The notes under the pieces: model-generated
What the model saw: the letters and a program-made list of their open reading frames with translations, nothing else
What the model was told of the DNA's origin: nothing
Database searches by the model: none
Made by a program: the position numbers and the translations under genes
In this document: positions 7,506 through 15,764 of the stretch, in pieces
Layout of the letters: each line of letters starts with the position of its first letter
Numbering within the stretch: position 1 is the first letter of the stretch
Assembly: GCF_000971195.1 (NCBI RefSeq)
Contig: NZ_BBLZ01000004.1
Span: 248,001-312,000 of the forward strand
Length of the DNA stretch: 64,000 nucleotides
Source: Demequina soli
GTDB taxonomy: Bacteria; Actinomycetota; Actinomycetes; Actinomycetales; Demequinaceae
Direction of reading: 5' to 3'

Positions 7506-8408
7506 ATGACGCACCTGTCCGGATCCCAGATCACCCTCACCCACGGCGACCAGGTCGCCACCATCGCGAGCGTCGGCGCGGCGCTGCGCGAGTACACCGT
7601 CGGCGGCCGCGACGTCGTGGTGCCGTATGCGGCCGACCAGCTCGCGCCCGCGTTCAGCGGCATGGTCCTCGCGCCGTGGCCCAACCGCCTGCGCGACGGC
7701 CGCTACACCTTCGCGGGCGCGGACCTCCAGGTCCCCGTGAGCGAGCCCGACCGCGCCACCGCGCTCCACGGGTTGGTCTCGTGGGCCGACTGGACCGTCG
7801 AGTCCTCCTCCGCGGACGCGGTCACCCTGACGTTCGCGCTCGCGGCGAGCCCCGGCTACCCCTTCCAGCTCGTCCTCGCGACCACGTACGCGCTGACCGA
7901 CGGCGGCCTCACCATCACCACGGTCGCGCGCAACGAGGGCACCGCCGCCCTGCCGTACGGCGTGGGCTTCCACCCGTGGTTCGCGCCCGGCGGCACCCCG
8001 GTCGACGAGTGCACCCTCCAGCTGGGCGCCGCCTCGCGCGTCACGGTCGACGAGCGCCTGCTGCCGACGGGCACGGTCCCCGTCGACGGCGACTTCGACC
8101 TGCGCGAGGTCCGTCCGCTCCGGGGCGTCGCGTTCGACGATGCGTGGGTGGACCCGATCACGGACGCCGACGGCCGCTCGTGGGCCCGCCTGGGCTGGGC
8201 CGACGGCTCGACCATCGAGATCTGGGCCGACTCCGAGGCGACCGCGTGGCAGGTGTGCACCGGCGACCAGGTGCCCGGCGTGTACCGCGCGGGGGTCGCG
8301 ATCGAGCCCATGTCCTGCATCGCGGACGCGTTCCGCACCGGAGAGAGGCTGATCACGCTCGAGCCCGGCGCCGAGCACACGCTCGCGTGGGGCATGCGCC
8401 TGGCCTGA
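7506..8408 (+). CDS. aldose 1-epimerase (galactose mutarotase) family protein
   Basis: A 300-residue cytoplasmic sugar mutarotase of the GalM/YeaD beta-sandwich family. Recognisable elements are VVPYAADQLAPAFSGMVLAPWPNRLRDGRYTF near the start, ALHGLVSW with the substrate His, GVGFHPWFAPG with the second active-site His, and GVAIEPMSC carrying the catalytic Glu near the C-terminus. It would interconvert alpha and beta anomers of hexoses. The ATG at 7506 has a TACGGT box 6 nt upstream, so translation is probably leaderless. It stands alone, convergent with the aminotransferase-like gene 9 bp downstream. Confidence 0.88.
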   Translation: MTHLSGSQITLTHGDQVATIASVGAALREYTVGGRDVVVPYAADQLAPAFSGMVLAPWPNRLRDGRYTFAGADLQVPVSEPDRATALHGLVSWADWTVESSSADAVTLTFALAASPGYPFQLVLATTYALTDGGLTITTVARNEGTAALPYGVGFHPWFAPGGTPVDECTLQLGAASRVTVDERLLPTGTVPVDGDFDLREVRPLRGVAFDDAWVDPITDADGRSWARLGWADGSTIEIWADSEATAWQVCTGDQVPGVYRAGVAIEPMSCIADAFRTGERLITLEPGAEHTLAWGMRLA

Positions 8409-8416
8409 GGCGTCCC

Positions 8417-9805
<1,389 letters not shown>

Positions 9806-10423
9806 CTAGGGAGCGTCCGCGACGGGCTGGCGCAGGATGGTCCGCAGGCGCTCCGGGGCGCTGCGGCGCAGGTCGCTCAGGTAGATCTCGTGGTGCCGGC
9901 CCGTCAACGCGAGACCCTGATCCGCGATCTCGGCGTGCAGGCGGGCGATCACCGGGCCCTCGTCCGCGAACGGCCCGACGTGAAGCGTCTGCATGCACCG
10001 GCCCTCCTCGAGCGTCTCGAGCCGCACGTCGTCGAGGCGGGCCGGGGCGCCCTTGGCGCGGACCCGCGCGACGACCGCCTCGAACGCCTCCCTCTCGGTC
10101 CATCCCGGCACGGCGATCATCGCCGTCCACCGCCACGCCGCCCGGTCGCCGGCCGCGAAGGCCGCGGGGTCGTCGGCCCACCACAGGCCCTCGAGCGGCA
10201 TGACGACGTAGTCGCGTCCGAGCTCCCGCTTGCTGAGGAACTTGAGTCCGTACGCGACTGGGTAGAGCGCCCCGAGTGCGGCAGAGAACTCCGGCGAGGT
10301 GTTCGGGTCGCCGCGGCCGTCAGCCATGAGAGAGGACATCGGGGGGACGTCCACGAGGCGGAGCTCGCCGCGGCGCGCGCGGTAGGAGTCGAGCTCGCGC
10401 TTGAGGTCCGCCTTCGCGTCCAC
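9806..10423 (-). CDS. GyrI-like small-molecule-binding domain protein
   Basis: A 205-residue protein of the GyrI-like/SOUL-related ligand-binding type. Visible are an N-terminal KADLKRELDSYRARRGELRLVDVPPMSSLMADGRGDPN strand-loop, GLKFLSKRELGRDYVVMPLEGLWW in the centre, and the C-terminal CMQTLHVGPFADEGPVIARLHAEIADQGL half. No DNA-binding domain is present, so it is a stand-alone effector-binding or hydrolase-like protein of unknown ligand. GTG 10423 has TACGGT 6 nt upstream on the same strand, so it is probably leaderless. It diverges from helR and shares the intergenic region holding the 25-bp palindrome. Any response of that palindrome could therefore affect both genes. Confidence 0.78.
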   Translation of the reverse strand: MDAKADLKRELDSYRARRGELRLVDVPPMSSLMADGRGDPNTSPEFSAALGALYPVAYGLKFLSKRELGRDYVVMPLEGLWWADDPAAFAAGDRAAWRWTAMIAVPGWTEREAFEAVVARVRAKGAPARLDDVRLETLEEGRCMQTLHVGPFADEGPVIARLHAEIADQGLALTGRHHEIYLSDLRRSAPERLRTILRQPVADAP

Positions 10424-10429
10424 ATCTTC

Positions 10430-10435
10430 ACCGTA
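10430..10435 (-). promoter_or_regulatory. leaderless -10 element (TACGGT)
   Basis: On the minus strand TACGGT precedes the GTG at 10423 by 6 nt. Confidence 0.55.
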
Positions 10436-10443
10436 CCGCGGCC

Positions 10444-10468
10444 GGGGGGCCTTGCCGCAAGGCCCCCC
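10444..10468. promoter_or_regulatory. rifamycin-associated-element-like palindrome upstream of helR
   Basis: A perfect 25-bp palindrome: arm GGGGGGCCTTGC, centre C, arm GCAAGGCCCCCC. Its minus-strand core CCTTGCGGCAAGGCC closely resembles the rifamycin-associated element (GGGGCTTGCGGCAAGGCCC, recalled from work on actinomycete rifamycin-resistance genes). It lies 75 bp before helR, which is the position expected for rifamycin-inducible expression. Confidence 0.75.
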
Positions 10469-10542
10469 TCGAGGAGGAGAATCGGCGGCCGTGCCGCGCG
10501 CGCCCGCCGCCCGCCCGCCATGCTGAGAACCGGAGGATCCCC

Positions 10543-12726
10543 ATGACCGATGACGTCTTCGCCCTGCCGGCGCGCCTCGCCGCGAAGGCCGAGCCCTCGC
10601 TGATCGACGCCGACGCGCGTCACCTCGCGCGCGTGGCGGCCGCGGTCGCGACCCAGGTCGCCGACCTCCGCACGCGCCTCGAGGACGAGCGGCTCAAGCC
10701 CGGCGGTGGTGGCCAGGCGACCGTCGAGCGCGACCTGGAGGTGCATCGCCTGGCCTCGCGGGTGCGCACGCTGGAGCGCTACGGGCTGGACCTGTGCCTC
10801 GGGCGCATCGTCGCCGCGGACGGCGAGGTCACCTACATCGGGCGGCTCGGGCTGACCGACCGCGACGGCGGCCGCCTGCTCGTCGACTGGCGCTCCCCCG
10901 CCGCCGAGCCCTTCTTCGGGGCGACGGCCGCGCGGCCGATGGGCCTCGCGAGCCGGCGCCGCTACCGGTGGGGCCGCGGGCGCATCGTCGACTACTGGGA
11001 CGAGCCGTTCGGCGAGGGCGCGGCCGCCGCGTCGGCGCTCGACGAGGATGCCGCGCTCATGGCGAGCCTCGGCGCGAGCCGGTCGTCACGCATGCGCGAC
11101 GTGCTCGCCACCATCCAGGCCGACCAGGACGGGATCATCCGCGCCTCGTCCGCGGGCGCGCTCGTGGTCGACGGCGGGCCCGGCACCGGCAAGACGGTGG
11201 TCGCGCTGCACCGCGCCGCCTACCTCACGTACGCGGACGCGCGGCTGGCCGCGCAGGGCGGCGGCGTGCTCGTCGTGGGCCCGCACCGGCCGTACCTCGC
11301 CTACATCGCGGACGTGCTGCCCAGCCTCGGCGAGGACTCGGTGCGCACGTGCACCGTCACCGACCTGGTGCCGGAGGGTGACGGCGCCGCACCCGAGACC
11401 GATCCCGAGGTCGCGCGGCTCAAGGCGTCGCTGGACCTCGCGGTCGAGGCGGCCGTCGCCCTCTACGAGGAGCCTCCCACCGCACCGCTGGTGCTCGACA
11501 TCGCCGACGAGCAGGTCCGCGTCACCGCGCGCGACTGGGCCGAGGCCTTCGCCGCGCCGGAGCCCGGCACGCCGCACAACGACGCGCGCGACGAGGTGTG
11601 GCAGGCCCTGCTCGGGATCCTGGTGCGGCGCTTCCGCGGGGACGATGCGGACGAGGAGACCCGTCGGGAGGACCAGTTCGACGCGTACGGGCTGGGCTAC
11701 GACGAACCGGACGAGCCGGTGAGGCTCGCGCTCTCGCGCCACCGCGACCTGGTCGAGGCAATGGGCCGCGCGTGGCCCATCCTCGAGGCGGCGGACATCG
11801 TCGCCGATCTCTGGGAGGTGCCGGCCTACCTGCGACGATGCGCACCCTGGCTCTCCGCGGCCGAGGCCGCGTCGCTCCGCCGGGACCCCGACGCGGCGTG
11901 GACCGTGGCTGACCTGCCGCTCATTGACACGGCGCGGCACCGGCTCGGCGACCCCGAGGCGGCGCGGAGGCGCCGCGCCGAGGCCGCGCGGCGCGACGCG
12001 CACCGGGCCCAGATGGCGTCCATCGTCGAGGACCTCATCGCGAACGACGACACCGAGCTGCGTGTCATGTCGATGCTGCGGGGGCAGGACCTCAAGGCGC
12101 AGCTCGATGCCAGCGTCGCCGATCCCGGAGCCGCGGCGGACCGGCTGGCGGGCCCGTTCGCCCATCTCGTGGTCGACGAGGCGCAGGAGCTCACCGACGC
12201 CGAGTGGCGCAGCCTCCTGCGCCGGTGCCCCTCGGGCAGCCTCACGATCGTGGGCGACCGCGCGCAGGCCCGCCACGGCTTCGCCGAGACCTGGGAGGAG
12301 CGGCTGGCGCGGGTCGGGATGCGCGACGTGCGCCGGTCGCCGCTGTCGGTGAACTACCGCACGCCCGCGGAGATCATGGCCGAGGCCGCCCCCGTCATCC
12401 TCGCGGAGCTGCCGGACGCGAACGTGCCCGAGTCGATCCGTACCGGCGGACTCCCGGTGGCGCGCCGGCCGCGGGCCGCGTTGGACGCGCTCCTCGAGGC
12501 GTGGCTGGCCGCGCACGACGAGGGGGTGGCGTGCGTCATCGGCGACCCGTCGATCCCCGACGGCGAGCGGGTGCGGTCCCTCGGCCCCGCGGACGCCAAG
12601 GGGCTCGAGTTCGACCTCGTCGTGCTCGTCGAGCCGGAGGCGTTCGGCACCGGGCTCTCGGGCGCGGTGGACCGCTACGTGGCGATGACACGCGCGACCC
12701 GGGAGCTCGTCATCGTCGAGGGCTGA
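10543..12726 (+). CDS. helR: HelR-type RNA polymerase recycling/protection helicase-like ATPase
   Basis: A 727-residue UvrD-like superfamily 1 ATPase of the HelD/HelR group. These proteins bind RNA polymerase rather than unwind DNA, dislodging stalled complexes and displacing rifamycin. The N-terminus (1-100) is helical and would insert into the RNAP channel. Walker A is GGPGTGKT (K217), the Walker B-like motif is VVDEAQELTD, the later helicase motifs appear as GDRAQARHGF and NYRTPAEIM, and the C-terminus has DAKGLEFDLVVLVEP and YVAMTRATRELV. The length fits actinobacterial HelR. ATG 10543 follows GGAGGA by 5 nt. The upstream 25-bp palindrome resembles the rifamycin-associated element, which supports helR rather than housekeeping helD. 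Neighbours do not encode a rifamycin-modifying enzyme. Confidence 0.88.
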   Translation: MTDDVFALPARLAAKAEPSLIDADARHLARVAAAVATQVADLRTRLEDERLKPGGGGQATVERDLEVHRLASRVRTLERYGLDLCLGRIVAADGEVTYIGRLGLTDRDGGRLLVDWRSPAAEPFFGATAARPMGLASRRRYRWGRGRIVDYWDEPFGEGAAAASALDEDAALMASLGASRSSRMRDVLATIQADQDGIIRASSAGALVVDGGPGTGKTVVALHRAAYLTYADARLAAQGGGVLVVGPHRPYLAYIADVLPSLGEDSVRTCTVTDLVPEGDGAAPETDPEVARLKASLDLAVEAAVALYEEPPTAPLVLDIADEQVRVTARDWAEAFAAPEPGTPHNDARDEVWQALLGILVRRFRGDDADEETRREDQFDAYGLGYDEPDEPVRLALSRHRDLVEAMGRAWPILEAADIVADLWEVPAYLRRCAPWLSAAEAASLRRDPDAAWTVADLPLIDTARHRLGDPEAARRRRAEAARRDAHRAQMASIVEDLIANDDTELRVMSMLRGQDLKAQLDASVADPGAAADRLAGPFAHLVVDEAQELTDAEWRSLLRRCPSGSLTIVGDRAQARHGFAETWEERLARVGMRDVRRSPLSVNYRTPAEIMAEAAPVILAELPDANVPESIRTGGLPVARRPRAALDALLEAWLAAHDEGVACVIGDPSIPDGERVRSLGPADAKGLEFDLVVLVEPEAFGTGLSGAVDRYVAMTRATRELVIVEG

Positions 12727-12750
12727 CGCCGGCCCTACTCGGAGCCGGCG
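12727..12750. terminator. short bidirectional GC hairpin
   Basis: CGCCGGC (12727-12733) pairs with GCCGGCG (12744-12750) across a 10-nt loop. It sits between the helR stop and overlaps the stop of the convergent SRPBCC gene. Confidence 0.5.
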
Positions 12751-13214
12751 CCCTCGAGGTGCGCCACCACGCGGTCGAGGCGCGCCTCGACGACGTCCCG
12801 CATCGACGGCCTGGCGAGCCGCGAGCCCAGCGTCGGGTCGCCGACGTGCACCTCCACCCCGATCCGGGTGCCCGCGTCCTCGGCCGCGAACGTCCACACG
12901 AACGTGTCGACCGGGAGGTCGTGGTGCGGCCGGTGGTGGCCGCGCAGCCACAGGCTCGGGTGGGCCTCGTAGACGATCCGCGCGTCCGGCACCACCTCGG
13001 TGAACGTCACGTCGACGTCCTCGTCGACGGGGAACGGCGCCGGGTAGACCATGTGCGCCGTGGTCCCGACCCCGTCCGCGGTCGCCTCCACGTCCACGAC
13101 CTCGATCGGGTCCCCGTCGTGCAGGTTGCGCGGGTCGCGGCAGTACTCGAACGCCGCATGCACCGGGGCGTCGGCGTAGGCGGACAACGCGATGAACGGC
13201 TTCGTGGCGGTCAT
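12735..13214 (-). CDS. SRPBCC (START-like) domain protein
   Basis: A 159-residue protein of the polyketide-cyclase/START-like fold: a beta-strand start (PFIALSAYADAPVHAAFEYCRDPRN), a GDPIEVVDVEATADGVGTTAHM strand pair, and a long C-terminal helix MRDVVEARLDRVVAHLEG. Such proteins bind hydrophobic ligands; no ligand can be inferred. Of three closely spaced candidate starts (GTG 13223, ATG 13220, ATG 13214), I chose 13214 because AGGAGAG lies 9 nt before it and is too close to the others. It is convergent with helR and unlikely to be functionally linked. Confidence 0.75.
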   Translation of the reverse strand: MTATKPFIALSAYADAPVHAAFEYCRDPRNLHDGDPIEVVDVEATADGVGTTAHMVYPAPFPVDEDVDVTFTEVVPDARIVYEAHPSLWLRGHHRPHHDLPVDTFVWTFAAEDAGTRIGVEVHVGDPTLGSRLARPSMRDVVEARLDRVVAHLEGAGSE

Positions 13215-13261
13215 GGTCATCACCTCTCCTCGAGCCTACGTCCGCGGGGGCGGCGCCGCCC

Positions 13262-13930
13262 CTACTCGCGGCCCTCGTCGAGCGGGATCAGCATCGACCG
13301 GAAGGCGCCGTCCTCGAGGTGCAGGTCCCAGATGCGGTCCGCGACCTCGTCGAGCGTGTACCGCAGCTTCGGGATCGCCCCCGGGATCACCAGCTGCGCG
13401 ACGCGCACGCCCTCGTCCGCGAGCGCATCGTGCAGCATCTCGCCGTACGCGCTCTCGGCGGGGAACGCGACCGACGTGCCGGCGAAGTCGTGACGGGCCT
13501 TGACCGAGGTGCCTCCGTTGATGAGGACGATGCTTCCCTCGCCCGCCGCGCGCATGCCGGGCAGGACGGCGCGGGCCGCGCGGATGAGGCCCAGCGCCGA
13601 GAACGACAGGGCCTCGAGCGCCAGCTCGGGCGTGAGGTCGAGCACCGGCTTGAGGTAGTCGCGCGACGGCAGCGGGCTGTACTGGAGCACCGTGACGGGC
13701 CCCAGCTCGGCGGCCGCGTCCGCGAGCGCCGACTCGAGCGCGCCGGGCTCGCGCACGTCGGCGGCGTAGCCGCGCGCGGTGACGCCCGCCTCGGCGAGCC
13801 CGGTCGCGAGCGCGTCGACCTTGGCCTGGTCGCGCGCGACCAGCGCGACCGAGAACCCCTCGCGCCCGAACCTGCGGGCCACGGCCGCACCCAGGCCCGG
13901 GCCTGCTCCGATGATCGCGATGGTGGGCAT
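13262..13930 (-). CDS. short-chain dehydrogenase/reductase family protein without canonical catalytic residues
   Basis: A 222-residue SDR with a clear N-terminal Rossmann motif (IIGAGPGLGAAVARRFG) and a following ADV..P..L dinucleotide region. The usual active-site YxxxK helix aligns with FPAESAYGEML, so both Tyr and Lys appear to be replaced (F and S). The NNAG motif is also absent (VLQYSPLPS). It may bind a nucleotide without classical dehydrogenase chemistry, or use other residues. ATG 13930 has GGAGAC upstream. Downstream is the SRPBCC gene on the same strand, 47 bp away. Confidence 0.75.
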   Translation of the reverse strand: MPTIAIIGAGPGLGAAVARRFGREGFSVALVARDQAKVDALATGLAEAGVTARGYAADVREPGALESALADAAAELGPVTVLQYSPLPSRDYLKPVLDLTPELALEALSFSALGLIRAARAVLPGMRAAGEGSIVLINGGTSVKARHDFAGTSVAFPAESAYGEMLHDALADEGVRVAQLVIPGAIPKLRYTLDEVADRIWDLHLEDGAFRSMLIPLDEGRE

Positions 13931-13979
13931 GGGCGGTCTCCTTCGACTCGGCTTCGTCCCGACCCTAGCGCGGCCGCGG

Positions 13980-14005
13980 TGAACCGCCGGGCGGCGCGCA
14001 TCGTT
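13980..14005 (+). promoter_or_regulatory. ECF-type promoter (-35 TGAACC, -10 CGTT)
   Basis: TGAACC (13980-13985) and CGTT (14002-14005) are separated by 16 nt, the standard ECF spacing. The promoter precedes an ECF sigma gene, which suggests autoregulation. Six nt after CGTT is the GTG at 14012, so the transcript may be leaderless. Confidence 0.6.
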
Positions 14006-14011
14006 GAACCC

Positions 14012-14530
14012 GTGGGAGGGCGGATGCCTGTCGACAGGGAGTCGGTGCTGCGCGAGCTGCACGACCAGCACGCCGCGGTGCTGTGGCGCTACGTCACGCA
14101 CCTCACGGGCGACGCCGCCGCCGCGGACGACGTGGTCCAGGAGACGCTGCTGCGCGCGTGGCGGACGCCACGGATCCTGGAGCAGGACCCGGCGTCGACG
14201 CGGTCGTGGCTCATCACGGTCGCGCGCCACCTGGTGATCGACGACGCCCGCAGCGCCCGCCGCAGGCACGAGGCGCCGCGCGAGAACGTCCCCGACCGCC
14301 CCGCCGACGGCGCGGAGGACGCGCTGTTCGACGCGCTGCTCGTGGCGGAGGCGATGGCGACGCTCAGCGCCGATCACCGCGCCGTGATCGTGCGCGCCTA
14401 CTTCGGCGGGCTGTCGACCGCCGAGCTGTCCGGCGCGCTCGGGATCCCGGAGGGGACCGTGAAGTCCCGCCTGCACTACGGGCTGCGCGCCCTGCGGCTC
14501 GCGCTCGAGGAGAGGGGCGTGACGCGATGA
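14012..14530 (+). CDS. ECF-family RNA polymerase sigma factor
   Basis: A 172-residue group IV sigma factor with regions 2 and 4 only. Region 2 is the helical stretch from LRELHDQHAAVLWRYVTHL to DDVVQETLLRAWR, which binds the -10 element and core RNAP. Region 4 ends in LSTAELSGALGIPEGTVKSRLHYGLRAL, the helix-turn-helix for the -35. GTG 14012 is chosen because it lies 6 nt after the -10; ATG 14024 is an alternative but has SD-like GGGAGGG only 3 nt away. The stop overlaps the anti-sigma ATG by 4 nt (ATGA), so both are translated together. The gene order sigma, anti-sigma, lipoprotein resembles sigK-rskA-type cassettes. Confidence 0.88.
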   Translation: MGGRMPVDRESVLRELHDQHAAVLWRYVTHLTGDAAAADDVVQETLLRAWRTPRILEQDPASTRSWLITVARHLVIDDARSARRRHEAPRENVPDRPADGAEDALFDALLVAEAMATLSADHRAVIVRAYFGGLSTAELSGALGIPEGTVKSRLHYGLRALRLALEERGVTR

Positions 14531-15204
14531 CGGTCGACCACGCGGCGTACGCGGACTGGGACGCGGCCTACGTGCTGGGCTCGCTCACCCCCGCCGACCG
14601 GCGTGCGTTCGAGGCCCACCTCGCCGGTTGCCCCGCCTGCCGCGACGCGGTCGCCTCCCTCGCGGTGGTGCCCGGCCTGCTGGGCCGCGCCCGCCCCCTG
14701 CTCGGGGACGATGCGGCGAAGGCCTCCCCCGAGCCACCGGAGGACCTCGTCGCGCGGGTCGGGCGGCGGCGGGCGTCGCGCCGTCGCACCGTCCGCCGGC
14801 GGATCGTCACGGGTGCCCTCGCCGTGGCCGCCGCGGCCGCGCTCGCGGTCGGGGTCCCCGCGGCGCTCGACTCCCCCGGCCCGCCGCCGGTCGCCGTCGC
14901 GATGACGCCGGTCGCGGACACCGGCATGACCGCGAGCCTCACGCTCGAGGCCGCCGACTGGGGCACACGCATCGCGATGACCTGCGGCTACCCGGCCGGC
15001 ACGACCGACTACGGCGCGGCGGCCTACGCGCTCGAGGTGACCGGCACCGACGGCGCGGTCAGCCAGGTCGCGACCTGGACCGGCGTGCCCGGACGCACCG
15101 TGCACGTCGACGCCGCCACCGCCCTGCCGATCGACGAGATCGCGTCGGCGCGCATCGTCACCGCGGCCGGCGACCCCGTGCTCGAGTCCCCGGTCGCCGG
15201 CTGA
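14527..15204 (+). CDS. membrane anti-sigma factor with zinc-finger (ZAS/RskA-like) domain
   Basis: A 225-residue single-span membrane regulator. The cytoplasmic N-terminus has the anti-sigma zinc motif H-x3-C-x2-C in FEAHLAGCPACRDAV, preceded by YVLGSLTPADRRAFE. One transmembrane helix (GALAVAAAAALAVGVPAAL, about residues 97-115) follows an Arg-rich stretch. The extracytoplasmic ~110 residues are RskA-like (VAMTPVADTGMTASLTLEAADWGTRIAMTCGYP...). It should hold the preceding sigma factor at the membrane until an outside signal triggers proteolysis. The ATG overlaps the sigma stop. It contains the GGACGATGC word in frame as Asp-Asp-Ala. Confidence 0.85.
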   Translation: MTVDHAAYADWDAAYVLGSLTPADRRAFEAHLAGCPACRDAVASLAVVPGLLGRARPLLGDDAAKASPEPPEDLVARVGRRRASRRRTVRRRIVTGALAVAAAAALAVGVPAALDSPGPPPVAVAMTPVADTGMTASLTLEAADWGTRIAMTCGYPAGTTDYGAAAYALEVTGTDGAVSQVATWTGVPGRTVHVDAATALPIDEIASARIVTAAGDPVLESPVAG

Positions 15205-15260
15205 ACCGGCGCGCCGCGCGCCTCGTGTCCCGGGTGACCGTCCCGTCGGAAAGGCTCGCC

Positions 15261-15764
15261 ATGTCCCCCCGCACCGCCCTTCGTCTCACCGTCGTCGCCG
15301 CCGCGTCGCTCGCGCTCGCCGCCTGCTCCTCGGGCGGCGGCTCGGGCACCCCCGGCTACGGCTCCGGCACGTCCCCGTCGCCCACCACCGGCCCTGCCAG
15401 CGGCGCCGTCGCGGCATCGCTGGCGACCGCGGACTCGCCGCTCGGCACCATCGTCGTCGACGGCGACGGCACCGTCGTGTACCAGTACGACGCCGACACG
15501 CAGGGCTCGGGCACCTCGGCCTGCACCGGGTCGTGCCTCGCGACCTGGCCGCCCGTGCACGCCGGCAGCGCCGCGCCCGCGGTGACCGGCGTCACCGGGA
15601 CCGTCGGCACCATCACGGGCGGCGACGGCGAGCCCCAGGTGACCCTCAACGGCTGGCCGCTCTACTACTACTCCGGCGACACCCAGCCGGGTCAGACCCA
15701 CGGCCAGGGCGTCGGCGGCATCTGGTGGGTGATGGACCCCTCGGGGACACCCGTGCACGGCTAG
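15261..15764 (+). CDS. secreted lipoprotein of the COG4315 repeat family
   Basis: A 167-residue lipoprotein. It has a signal peptide with lipobox LALAAC (Cys about residue 18), a Gly/Ser/Pro-rich linker, then two COG4315-type repeats. Each repeat contains a beta strand, Y-Q-Y-D or Y-Y-Y-S, and conserved Trp/Cys features (TVVYQYDADTQGSGTSACTGSCLATWPP, GWPLYYYSGDTQPGQTHGQG). It is anchored to the outer face of the membrane; its biochemical role is unknown. It lies 56 bp after the anti-sigma gene and is a plausible target or sensor partner of that sigma factor, like the antigen lipoproteins beside mycobacterial sigK. Its stop overlaps the convergent dehydrogenase stop by 4 nt. Confidence 0.82.
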   Translation: MSPRTALRLTVVAAASLALAACSSGGGSGTPGYGSGTSPSPTTGPASGAVAASLATADSPLGTIVVDGDGTVVYQYDADTQGSGTSACTGSCLATWPPVHAGSAAPAVTGVTGTVGTITGGDGEPQVTLNGWPLYYYSGDTQPGQTHGQGVGGIWWVMDPSGTPVHG

